Shown piece by piece: positions 37,217-46,670 of a stretch of DNA of 64,000 nt. Source of the stretch: Exophiala sp. HKRS030. Taxonomy: Eukaryota > Ascomycota > Eurotiomycetes > Chaetothyriales > Herpotrichiellaceae. The stretch is taken from contig JAHWDD010000004.1 of assembly GCA_023897205.1 (NCBI GenBank), positions 4,278,001-4,342,000 on the forward strand, read 5' to 3'. Within the stretch, counting starts at the first letter, position 1; every line of letters starts with the position of its first letter. Below the pieces are notes generated by a model. It ran no database searches, was not told the origin of the DNA, and worked only from the letters and a program-made list of their open reading frames with translations. Made by a program: the position numbers and the translations under genes.

Positions 37217-38377
37217 CTACCAGACAATGACAGCCTTGATTGAGGACCCATCCTGCATACTCTGCATTGCGGCCATTGCATCACTCGCCGGGAAGAACTT
37301 GACGAACTTCTCCAAGGGCAGCTTTCCGTCGCGATACCACTCGATCATTTTTGGAATCTGCTCTTGACCAGTGGTCTCGCCCAGATAGTGACACTCGAAC
37401 CTCTTGTTGTCACTGAAGAAGGTGCTCAGGGGGAACTGGAACTCGGTACCAGGTGGCGGCACTCCGAGCTGAAGGTGTCTGCCCCGTTTCCCCATGGCCT
37501 TCATACATGCCTCTATGACCGGCACGGCACCCGTGGTCTCTATGACGATGGAGATGCGCTGGCCGTTCACCACCCTGGCCGCCTCTCCGACCAAGTCACC
37601 CTTCTCCCCGGCCGCGCTCGTGTCGATGACTTTGGTCGCGCCCAGCTGCCTCGCGAGGTCCAGCCTCGAAGCGATCCTGTCGACGGCAATGACCTCTCGA
37701 CACCCCGCGATCTTTGCGGCCATGACGGCGCCCAAGCCGACTCCCCCCAGGCCAGTGACCATGACGATGTCGTGGGTCTTTGCCTCTGCCCCGTTCAGGA
37801 CGGCGCCGGAGCCCGTCATAACGCCGCAGCCCAGCGGCGCGAAGAGTCTGAGTTCGTTGTCATTCTCGATGAGGTTTGTAACATTGACAACGCTGGTTTC
37901 GGAGACGATACTCGCACCCGCGAAGCTCGACTGCCCGAAAAACCCGCCAGTCACCGTCTCTCCGCTTTTCGCATCTTCAAACAACCCCGGCTTGCCCACG
38001 ATGTTGAGTGCGACCCACTGCAGACAGTACGGTTGCTTGTTGTCACGACACAAGTCGCAGTTACCGCAGTAGTTATACGACAAAATAACCTTATCCCCCA
38101 CCTTCGTGGTCGTGACCCCCGATCCGACCTCCTCGACTATTCCAACGCCCTCATGGCCCAAAATGCGAGGGTACGAGAACCCGGGGCCGGCGTTGCCGGG
38201 AACCGAACCCACGATAATGTCAGAATGACATATCCCCGTCGCCACGAGCCTGACCTTGACTTGATGGTCACCTGGTGCTTTTGGCGGGATTTTGACCTTT
38301 TCCAACTTCCACACCGGCTTCGGGTTGGGCTCGTAAGAAACGAGGGCGGGATATTCGTACGACGATTGTGTAGACAT
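37217..38377 (-). CDS. Zinc-dependent alcohol dehydrogenase (aryl/benzyl alcohol dehydrogenase type)
   Basis: Single exon, 386 residues; the ATG at 38377 begins MSTQSS and is preceded in frame only by a non-ATG extension. This is a class III-like medium-chain dehydrogenase: catalytic zinc ligands in GICHSD (Cys50, with His51 in the proton relay) and GHEGVG (His75, Glu76), structural zinc cysteines at 104, 107, 110 and 118, and Rossmann motif GLGGVG near residue 205. LFAPLGCGVMTGSGAVLN is the conserved third-ligand region, typical of aryl-alcohol and glutathione-independent formaldehyde dehydrogenases. NAD-dependent oxidation of an alcohol to an aldehyde is inferred. It is convergent with the dioxygenase, 178 bases between stops. 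Confidence 0.9.
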   Translation of the reverse strand: MSTQSSYEYPALVSYEPNPKPVWKLEKVKIPPKAPGDHQVKVRLVATGICHSDIIVGSVPGNAGPGFSYPRILGHEGVGIVEEVGSGVTTTKVGDKVILSYNYCGNCDLCRDNKQPYCLQWVALNIVGKPGLFEDAKSGETVTGGFFGQSSFAGASIVSETSVVNVTNLIENDNELRLFAPLGCGVMTGSGAVLNGAEAKTHDIVMVTGLGGVGLGAVMAAKIAGCREVIAVDRIASRLDLARQLGATKVIDTSAAGEKGDLVGEAARVVNGQRISIVIETTGAVPVIEACMKAMGKRGRHLQLGVPPPGTEFQFPLSTFFSDNKRFECHYLGETTGQEQIPKMIEWYRDGKLPLEKFVKFFPASDAMAAMQSMQDGSSIKAVIVW

Positions 38378-39405
38378 TTCTGCCTTGTATTTTGGACACA
38401 AAATCAATAAAGTCTAGAGAAGGACGTCTGTGTGAATCTGAGTGAAAAGGAGACAGGCATGGATACGGAGTGTGCCCATGGGGATGTAATATTAGTGTAC
38501 CGAGTATTAAACTCGGATCATTTTTGCTGACTCGGTACTTTTCACCTGGTCCCTGACTCGGTTTCGTTCTACTTGAGGGGAAGTTTTTACGCACCGGAGA
38601 GTAACACAACAATGCTTACACAGGGACATCTTCTTGCATTTACGAAGTTGCATTAGTCCCGAAAGGACTGACCGACATGTCGAGTGTATGCAAGTAATTG
38701 GTGGTCCTGTATTTTCCCCATTTCCTTCCATACCTAGGTACGGAGTACTGTGACTGGGGCATTTGGTACACGAGGTGATCGTCCAACGTAAGCACTTTAC
38801 TTGTGATCAGATTTTCCACAGATGATGGCCACACGGCCCATGATAAAAGGAGAAGACTCCGAGTTGTAAAGGACGACCACCTAACTCAAATGTAACAGAA
38901 GAACTAGTAATAACATCTATATTAGGGAGAACTCGACCTCCAACATATCAGATATCAATCAATTGGTGCTTTTTGGATTTCAAGTGACCGTTGGGCTGTT
39001 GTATCATTCACGATCATTCATTTTTATATATGATATCCACCTCGAGGGTAAGGACTATTCCTGGATCAAGAAAAACAAGCGATATTGCCATACAATACAC
39101 CATGACGGTAGGTATCTAGACTCATGTCAAGTCTATACGGTACCCTACCTTGTGATAGAATCCAGTCGCATGTCAAGTCTATACGGCACGGAACACTACG
39201 ATGGAACCTAGACACGCGTCAAGTCTATTGGGTAGCCTACAAAGGACACACTACTCATGGAGGAATACAACTGTGACAAAGCCCAATTCAATTCTCTCTT
39301 TTTATACAAGAAAAAAAGCAAAACCCAAGCAAAAAAAGAAAACCCCCAACTCCTTCGCTCCATCACACAAAAACACACATCCGCACACAGCAAAAATCAT
39401 GCGGC
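38378..39405. other. Intergenic region with tandem repeat
   Basis: About 1 kb with no supported gene. It holds the alcohol dehydrogenase promoter, TAC-motif copies near 38497-38530 and 38730-38748, and a three-unit 46-bp repeat at 39117-39231. Confidence 0.6.
39117..39231 (+). repeat. Three copies of a repeat with exact 46-bp period
   Basis: The 10-mer GTCAAGTCTA starts at 39126, 39172 and 39218, exactly 46 bases apart each time. In copies 1 and 3 the core is flanked to the left by TAGAC, so each forms a TAGACT/AGTCTA-type inverted repeat with a 7-base spacer. Sequence between cores is less conserved. It is not CRISPR-like: only three copies, degenerate units, no constant spacer. Confidence 0.75.
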
Positions 39406-41485
39406 CTAGCCGCGGAACTCGACCAAAAAGGTCTCCAGCATTGGCCCGATTTGTTGGACCTTTTTCAGCCCCTCCAAGGAGCGTGCGAGGGCGCCGCGAA
39501 GGGCCTCCCGGGCGGCCACCGTCCCCTCCGGGGCGACCCCGGTGCACGAGATCACCCCGGCCCGGCGGAAGATCTCGTTGCAGAGGCCCACCTGGACCTT
39601 GAGCGCCTCCTCGCACTCGAGAACCAGGTCCAGGAGGTCCCGGAGGCCGTCGATCTTGCGGCGACCGGCGAGGTCGCGGGCCTCGACCTCCCGGCGCCGG
39701 GTGTTCTCCGACGGCGTCATGTCCCTGAAGGACTTGTACTGCTTGCCCGAAGCCCGGAGCTTGCGGGCGTGGCCGCCGCGGAGACCCCTCCTCTTGAGGT
39801 CCTCGAAGAACCTCCACATGGCCGAGAGGCGGGCCTTGACCCGGCCTATCGCCTCGAGGACGCGGGTCTTGACCGAGCCGACCTCGCGCGTCAGCGAGAC
39901 GAGGTCCCTGCCGTATCGGCGGGCGTCCTCGAGGAGGATGCGGCGGTGGCGGGGCCCTGGCGCCCGCGCGGCGTCAGGGGCCCTCTTGAGGCCTTCGAGG
40001 ATGGCGGCGACGTCGGGGAAGGCAGGACGGCCGCCGCGGGCCCAAGCCGGGGTCGCAGGAGGAAGGGCGGGGGGAGGGCGAGAGGCGAAAGGCTGGGCAG
40101 GAGCCACAGCGGGAACAGGAGGGTCATAGACCGGTTGCTTGCCACGTCGTTTCTCAGACATGGTGGCTGCCAGAAACAGAAAGGACCGGTTAGTTACACT
40201 TCTCGGTGGCGTTCAGAGAGGGCGTTGTAGGAGACTTACGACCTGTTCCCGCTTGGTTCGTGGCATCCATCGTGCCAACAACGGCAGGATTGCCGGAAGA
40301 AATGACCTCTGCATGACCACTGTTGGAGATCTTGAGGAAAGGGGTCGGTCGACGGTGAGGTGGACTAGGCTGAGAAAATCCATAGTCTGAAGTGGTCTCT
40401 CCAAAAGAAGTGTTCTGACGGCTTGATGTGCCAATCTGGTCAACTCTGCCGTTGTGTGTGGTATTCGGTCGATTGGAAGGACCTGGCTGTGTAGAATCTT
40501 CTTCCCAAAAATGACTGGATCCAATGTCGTGATTCTCAGTAGTGAGTATTTCACTTTGACCAACGCTGTTGAATGAGGTGTTTTGTGGATCGGATTGAGT
40601 TGGTCTGAGAAAGTCCTCCCAAGGGTCATCTGGTCTCGTGCCAAACAACTCATCATCGTCGTCTGGAAAGTCTGAGGCTAGTGGGTCATCGTATGTCTCT
40701 TCTTCCAACGATTCAGAGAACGACTGGTCAATAGCCATGCTATCGTCATTGTCGAAATTTGGCTGTTCGTCATCACCACCAAGGATATCGATGAAGTTCA
40801 GGGGTTGTGCGAAGAAAAGGGGCGACGGTGGAGGGTTATTCTGGTCACCAGAGCCTGAGGCCATCAGCATTGGCCTGGTATAGAGGGAAATTACCCAAAT
40901 ACTGACCTTGATCTCCTTCAAAAGCGTCGGATCCTTGATTGGACTCCATCCTGTTCTATCCACACTGGTTTTCAATCGAATAGAGAGCAAAATGCTGATG
41001 AAGTTGATGAAGTCTTGTTCTCGTCTGGCGATGAGACCCGTGATTTGGTTTCGCAGGTGAACTTCATAGTGCGGTGATTTGAGAGAAACGCGACACCCAA
41101 CGCGCTTCTCAATACCACCGCCCTCGCAGGAGTTCTCATTCACAACGAGGGCGGTCTGATAGATTTGTATATTCACGATCTCCTTTCGCCAAGCGTCCTG
41201 GGAATCACCCAGGACATCTCTTTTCGAGTTTCTTGTAAGCCCCTGAGAATGAGGAACATATATACATATTCGAAAGAGGCATCCGTTGTCCACGATATGA
41301 GGAACCAAAGCGTAAGGGCACTTGGTCGTCCACAAAAATCACCTTTCAGTTGCCTTTGGCTCCTCGTGCGTCCTCTGCTGAGAAAGGAGACCGATGAGGT
41401 TCGCATGCTCGACAAGTTTTTCCATCAAACACATCTGACTCACGGCCAGGGGCAGCCTCCGGCATGTCACAGGTTCAGGAAGCAT
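39406..41485 (-). CDS. Unrecognised four-exon gene with acidic middle and GC-rich last exon
   Basis: Exons 41485-41343, 41231-40907, 40840-40240 and 40166-39406 keep phase throughout and give 609 residues. Introns are 111, 66 and 73 nt with donors GTGATT, GTCAGT and GTAAGT; the third has a CTAAC branch site. The ATG at 41485 has a good context (GCCATGC). I do not recognise the family. Residues 1-155 look folded and helical (CLMEKLVEHANLIGLLSQQ near the start). Residues 160-350 are acidic and disordered (IDILGGDDEQ, DPLASDFPDDDDELFG). The last 255 residues are basic, Ala/Arg/Leu-rich and helical, encoded by strikingly GC-rich DNA. The acidic-middle/basic-end layout suggests a nuclear protein, but no domain supports this. 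The 66-nt intron could also be read through in frame. Confidence 0.65.
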
Positions 41486-42926
41486 GGCGACAATGCAGCA
41501 ATGAGGGTTGCTGAAGATTCGGGAAGGGAATTGTCACAGTCTCGCTGTCGCAGAGATACAATCAATGACAGTCCACAAAGGCCATATCTTCCGCCACCGA
41601 GATGCCGTATGAAGAAGCTGGAAATCGCAGGAACATATTGGTTGACAGCAAGTTTTGAAGGGAGATGGAGAGGCAGGGGAGAGCGTTGAGTATCTCTCGC
41701 CACTGAATTTGACTGCCCATGCGAAGGTTTCTCCATACTAGCATTCAGAAGAATGGGATGTTGTGTGAAATGCCGTGGCCAATAACGAAGCTGATTGACA
41801 ATGCCAGAGTTCTTGATCAGACTTTAACGTGCTCCAAATAACAGAGCTATCTCGGCCGAGGTGCAACATTGTGAAGTTGCTTGGTGACTTGCAAGGAGCT
41901 AGTAAGCATAGGTGGTGGAGAAAATGATATGTCGAATGTGCACCCTCCAGTTCCTGGGCCCCCTATCTTTGCAGCAGCCTTGTGGCGTAGGTTGTGCAAG
42001 GCTGTGTCGACATCGCCAAACTCCACATGCCACGAAGGGTCAGCACAAGAAACGAAGTGTGCATAAGTCGTCATGACTGGGATTATGCATGGCGCGCGGC
42101 CAGCTGGGAATAAGCGAGCTTTTGCCTGCAGGAGACACGATGGTTCAGATCGCTCTAGATCCGAGCCAGTCCGTGTATACCCGTATCAAGGTACGCTGCT
42201 GCGCTAAGACCATGATGTTAGCTGACCAGAAGACAGGGAATCAAATCTTGCTGTCCAAGAAACCCTAGAGGGCTACACCTTTCAAAGCAAAGGAGAATGT
42301 GCAGCCCCCTAGGGCCTAGCGACAAGGCCTTCTTGTATTGTGATCGGCAAGGAAGTTTGTTGGTTGGGTGCTGGTGGTTGTGTGAAGAAGAGAAAAGAAA
42401 TCAAACTTCAAAAGAAACAATCAAATAATGACATAGGGGTGCCGGTCGGGTAGTGCATGCTGGAATCGGATCCGGGTAGATGGGGATATTTGCGGTGTCT
42501 GTCATGGTCACTGTCGGCCCAGGCTCATCCGGTGGACAATGGAAGTCTGTGTCTGTCTTTTCGCAGTAATCATGACTATGAATTGAGGCATGAGAGAGGA
42601 GGATAAAAGAAGTGATGGCGAAGATGAAGTTGTGGTCACACAAGGCTGAAGGCTGCGTCTGACTAAAAAGGGGATGAAGCTGTGCAGTCTGTGGGGCCGA
42701 CGGAGAGAGCCGGAGTGGACGGAGCAAAAGGTTCTATTGTAGTACGGGGTTAAATACTCCGACACCCCCTCATACATTGCCCCTCATTGTACGTGAGTAC
42801 CAGTGGCCTGATACTTCTGTGCAGTGGTACTTCCTTCATTTGTACTTGGATTCTCTTCGTTTAAATTCCCCAGTAAGAGTCCTTTGACAGAAAGATTCAG
42901 GCACAGGTTCCATCAAACACAACATC
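41486..42926. other. Intergenic region
   Basis: 1.44 kb between the divergent starts of the unrecognised gene and the dienelactone-hydrolase-family gene. No supported gene. A short cysteine-containing frame at 42401-42670 (minus) with a hydrophobic stretch lacks a usable ATG (see findings). Confidence 0.5.
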
Positions 42927-43882
42927 ATGCTGATCGAAGAATCCTACAAAGATGTGCCGACCACGGTGGCCGGGAAGGGCACGATGCGTACGACTCCTCT
43001 GACCTAGTAACCTGGTTCTCAGGTTCAAACTCTCCTAACATTGGCTGAGCATCTTTCCAAAGGCATCTTCCTCATCCATCCCACAATCGCAGGATACCCT
43101 CACGCAAAGTTCCCCGGCGTAGTGGTGTTTTCGGAAATTTATCAAGGTTCGGCTGCTCTATGTCACTTTGTGTTTGGTTTTGCTATGGAACTAAAGGGAA
43201 ATGTTTTGCAGTCACCGGCCCCGTCACTCGGTTCGCTCGTCAGATTGCTGGACAAGGCTACATCGTCGCCTTGCCTTCATTCTACCATGAGTTCACCGGC
43301 CCCGAACCTCTCTCGTACGACGGGCCTGGCACTGACGCTGGCAACACGTGGAAAATCACCAAGAAAGTCGCGGCCTACGACGAGGACGCACAGCTCACGG
43401 TGTCGTTCCTCTTGGGGCTGAAGACGTGCAATGGCAGAATCGGAGCCACGGGAATGTGTCTCGGAGGTCATCTTACTTACCGCTGTGCACTGGATCCCCG
43501 AGTGACTGCGGCGCTGTGTTTCTTCGCCACGGACATCCACAGTTCCACGTTGGGTGAAGGAAAGAAGGATGACAGCTTGAAGAGAGCGGGTGATATCAAA
43601 GGAGAACTGGTCATGGTCTTTGGCAAGAGTGACCCTCACGTTCCGGCGGAGGGTCGAGACCTGATCCGCAAGACTCTTCACGAGGCGGGTGTCGAGTTTT
43701 CCTTCTACGAAGTCTTCGCCGCTCAACATGCCTTTGTCCGTGATGAGTTGAGCAAAGGACGTTACGATCCCGCCGTCACCAAGGTCTGTTTCGAGATGCT
43801 CATGGAGCTCTTCAACAGGAGACTAAAAACCGACCTCGGCGCACCAAGCGGAGAAAAGCTGGTGGTGGAAGACGTGTGCTAA
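42927..43882 (+). CDS. Dienelactone hydrolase family protein
   Basis: Three exons, 42927-42987, 43063-43146 and 43212-43882, with introns of 75 and 65 nt, give 271 residues. The alpha/beta-hydrolase core is complete. The catalytic triad of the family is visible: Cys131 in the nucleophile elbow GMCLGG, Asp189 in FGKSDPH and His221 in AAQHAFVRDE. Early GVVVFSEIYQVTGPV contains the conserved glutamate that activates the cysteine in bacterial dienelactone hydrolase. Such enzymes open lactone rings, for example in aromatic-ring catabolism, but fungal paralogues have varied substrates. It converges with the acyl-CoA dehydrogenase gene, 86 bases between stops. Confidence 0.9.
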
Positions 43883-43968
43883 GCCTTGGATGGTCCTGTC
43901 TTGGTAACTCCGGAGCACATAGTCATACATTGGAAGCTCAATAACAAGAACTCCATAGAAAAGCACAA

Positions 43969-45348
43969 TCACAACTTTGCCTCTCCTTTGTTCAATTCCT
44001 GTGCTTTCTTTTGGTCCCCCGACTCCCCTGTCGTCTTGTATCCAAACAGATATGCAGCCACCTTCCTGATTTGCACCTCTTCACTTCCCTCTGTAATCCT
44101 ATACCTCCTGAAGTGTCTCCAAATATGTTCAAAGGGATAGTGTCTCGAATACCCCACTCCACCGTGAACCTGGATTGCTCGATCGGCAGCCTCTGTCGCT
44201 AATCGATTGGCATAGTAATTGCACATCCCGATTTTATGACCCAGTTGTTTCTCGATCGCGACCCAAGGGGCCTTCCCACTAGCCTTACATGCTGCCGTCA
44301 CTTGGTCCATTTCCACGGCGGTTCGGAGGATCAGCAGCCGCAACATCTCAGCCTGAGTAGACAATTCCACCAGTGGCCATTGAATAGCTTGATGCGACGA
44401 TAATGGTTTTCCAAACACTTTGCGTTCATTGGCATACTCAACACTCCTGTCGATGCAATATCTTGCTGCGCCACAACTTGAGCTTGCCTGACGTATCCGA
44501 TTCTCATGCGTAAAGGTCTGTGCAATGGCCAAGCCATTATCAACGGGGCCCAAGATGGCAGAGGCTGGAACTTTGACATCCTCCAGCAAAACTGTCGCGT
44601 GGTCTGTCGGCATATTGAGCGTCCATTCATACGAAGCCACTGTCACACCAGGCGTGTCTCTGGGCACTATGAAAGCAGTGATTCCTTTTGGCGACCCAGC
44701 TTTGCCCGATGTTCTCGCAAAAATAAGGCAGTGTGTGGCATTGTGCATGCCCGTTTGCCACTTCTTGTTGCCATTAATTGTGTACCCAGCTTCGCCCGAC
44801 GGTAATGTAATCGGTGTGGCCGTGGTGTCCATGTGCGTCGCGTCGGAACCATGATGGATTTCGGTGAGTCCAAAAGTCGCTCTAAACTCGCCGCGGACGC
44901 TCGCTGGTATGAACTTCTGCTGTTGCTCCGGCGTGCCGTAATGATGGAGCATAATGACGATCGGGTTGTTTCCTACGACGCTGTGCTCATTCTGCAGGTC
45001 GTTGGCCAGACTGACCCCTCCACCATATACAGGATGGGATGCCAGATGGTACCTGATGGCACTCATGTACAGGTTTTGGGAAGTACTTCCAGCTCCACCA
45101 TATTCCTTCGGGAAGGCAAAGCGGTAGAACCCTGCGTCGTCTGACAACTTGCGGGCCTCGTGGAGAAGATGCTCCCAGTCATCAGTAGGGAGTCCTCCAT
45201 TGTCCCATTGTGTACGTGAAGCTTCACGCCGATGATCGAAGAAACGGTTGTTGTTTCCGGCATGCTGTAAGGGCAGGATTTTGCTGTTTATGAACTCGTC
45301 CAGGCGGGAGAGATAGGACTGGACATCAGGTGGGAGTTCGAAATTCAT
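43969..45348 (-). CDS. Acyl-CoA dehydrogenase, predicted peroxisomal
   Basis: Single exon, 459 residues. The three domains of the acyl-CoA dehydrogenase fold are recognisable: an N-terminal helical domain with FAFPKEYGGAG, a middle beta domain with FGLTEIHHGSDATHM and the substrate-contact region NGNKKWQTG, and a C-terminal helical domain with RVGYANERKVFGK-like signature (here YANERKVFGKPLSSHQ), QVHGGVGYSRHYPFEH and YRITEGSEE. FAD-dependent alpha,beta-desaturation of an acyl-CoA is the family reaction. The protein ends in AKL, a type 1 peroxisomal targeting tripeptide, unlike mitochondrial members. It resembles the long, fungal/bacterial branch (FadE-like) rather than the short mitochondrial enzymes. 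Confidence 0.9.
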   Translation of the reverse strand: MNFELPPDVQSYLSRLDEFINSKILPLQHAGNNNRFFDHRREASRTQWDNGGLPTDDWEHLLHEARKLSDDAGFYRFAFPKEYGGAGSTSQNLYMSAIRYHLASHPVYGGGVSLANDLQNEHSVVGNNPIVIMLHHYGTPEQQQKFIPASVRGEFRATFGLTEIHHGSDATHMDTTATPITLPSGEAGYTINGNKKWQTGMHNATHCLIFARTSGKAGSPKGITAFIVPRDTPGVTVASYEWTLNMPTDHATVLLEDVKVPASAILGPVDNGLAIAQTFTHENRIRQASSSCGAARYCIDRSVEYANERKVFGKPLSSHQAIQWPLVELSTQAEMLRLLILRTAVEMDQVTAACKASGKAPWVAIEKQLGHKIGMCNYYANRLATEAADRAIQVHGGVGYSRHYPFEHIWRHFRRYRITEGSEEVQIRKVAAYLFGYKTTGESGDQKKAQELNKGEAKL

Positions 45349-46670
45349 GATTGCTCACTTCACGATCCACGGGGCATTGAGAAGGGAATGGCCATACTAG
45401 GAGCTTGGACTCAACATATACCATTGTTCTAACCTCGGAACGTCGCCTTGACGAGCGCTCGTCAGAGTCAGAGAGAGTGAAAAGTGCGGAGAAGATTCAG
45501 ATTGAAATCCCTCGGCTCAATTCAACGCAGCTTCAGTTGGGGTACTTCACCGTATAGTTAGTTCTCGGGTGGATCAAATTAACCGGATAGGCCGCTCACT
45601 TGTCAGCAGCAGTAACTCATCAGTCTTACTCCTTTTTAATATTCATCACTACAGGGACTTCTTTACTTTTCTCAGTCCATTCACCTACATCATTCCATAC
45701 CTTGGCACTCAGAAGAAAGCTATCGGATTGCATCGCATACGTAGCCAATCTACATGGCTCACCAACGCACTTGTTGGTTCAGCTGACTCCTTAAAATTGC
45801 ATGGGGGCAAAAAATCCAGAAGAGAGCGCAGAATGGATTGGAGAAGAGCGAGAGGCCAAGACAACCCAAGTACTCCGTACTTGGGCCCTGTATAGGAATT
45901 GTGGTCTCGTGTTTGTCTGTATACGAGTTTTAGCCAGGTAGGACAAAGTCTCGGCGTATTCAACATGGGTCAGACACTCTTCAGGTAGGCACCTGTGGTA
46001 CCCCTCCCTCAGCTGGTGGTTTTATCAGCAAGAGCTGCGTAATAGATGAGGCTTTGAGCCACGACGAACGACATACCTTGGAGCTTGGAAGGCTTCTTCC
46101 ATTCAAAGGTAAGGACGAATCATGCATGATCTAGTCACCGCAGTGACCATCCGACTCTGCCAAAACAATTCTCTCAATTCGACAGGGGTTTCTTTTCATT
46201 CCCATTTCCGATCAGCCGTGGGTCTCATTGGCGATTGCCTTGTCAAACATACCCTGGAACATTGGATGGCCTTCTCGTATCCTTCGCTGAGTGTGCTCTT
46301 GGCTGGGGGCGAGTATTCCTTGTCCACTACAGCTATATGGACAAGCCAAGCGTCCATCTCCTCCGAAGGAGACTGCCATGTGTCTATGCTCAGCCGCGAT
46401 GCCATGGGTCGAGAACGCCTCCCTCACCTCTCTATCTGTCTGTGTGTGCGTCCAAAGAAGAACCTGGTCCCTCAGCCATGGACTGTTCGTCTGTAGATTA
46501 AGGCTGCGGCTGGCACCTCTCACATCCCCGAGGCTTTTCCACTTCGCCCGCTCTCATCAAGGCAGGAAGAATGCTTCGTCCCCAGTATTATCCAGGTTGG
46601 TTTTCTTTGGTGTTTTTCATTCTGACTTCTCCCTTCTCTTCCGAAGCGTATACATAAATTCTGCTACAAG
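45349..46670. other. Intergenic region
   Basis: 1.3 kb between the acyl-CoA dehydrogenase start and the protease-like gene. No supported gene, apart from a possible signal-peptide exon at 46571 discussed in the findings. A GTACTCCGTAC motif is at 45876. Confidence 0.5.

Noticed and set aside
37364..38410. 348-codon open frame on the plus strand
   Set aside because: It lies exactly antisense to the alcohol dehydrogenase, which has full zinc and NAD motifs. The antisense frame has random composition and is a codon-bias shadow.
39117..39231. CRISPR array
   Set aside because: Periodic repeats, but only three degenerate copies in a eukaryotic nuclear context with no cas genes.
39451..40230. 259-codon plus-strand frame
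   Set aside because: Antisense to the GC-rich exon 4 of the orphan gene. The minus-strand reading is supported by three phase-matched introns; the plus-strand one is not.
41500..41744. Additional 5' exon for the orphan gene at 39406-41485
   Set aside because: Two short frames here looked possible, but no donor/acceptor pair joins them in phase to the frame starting at 41485.
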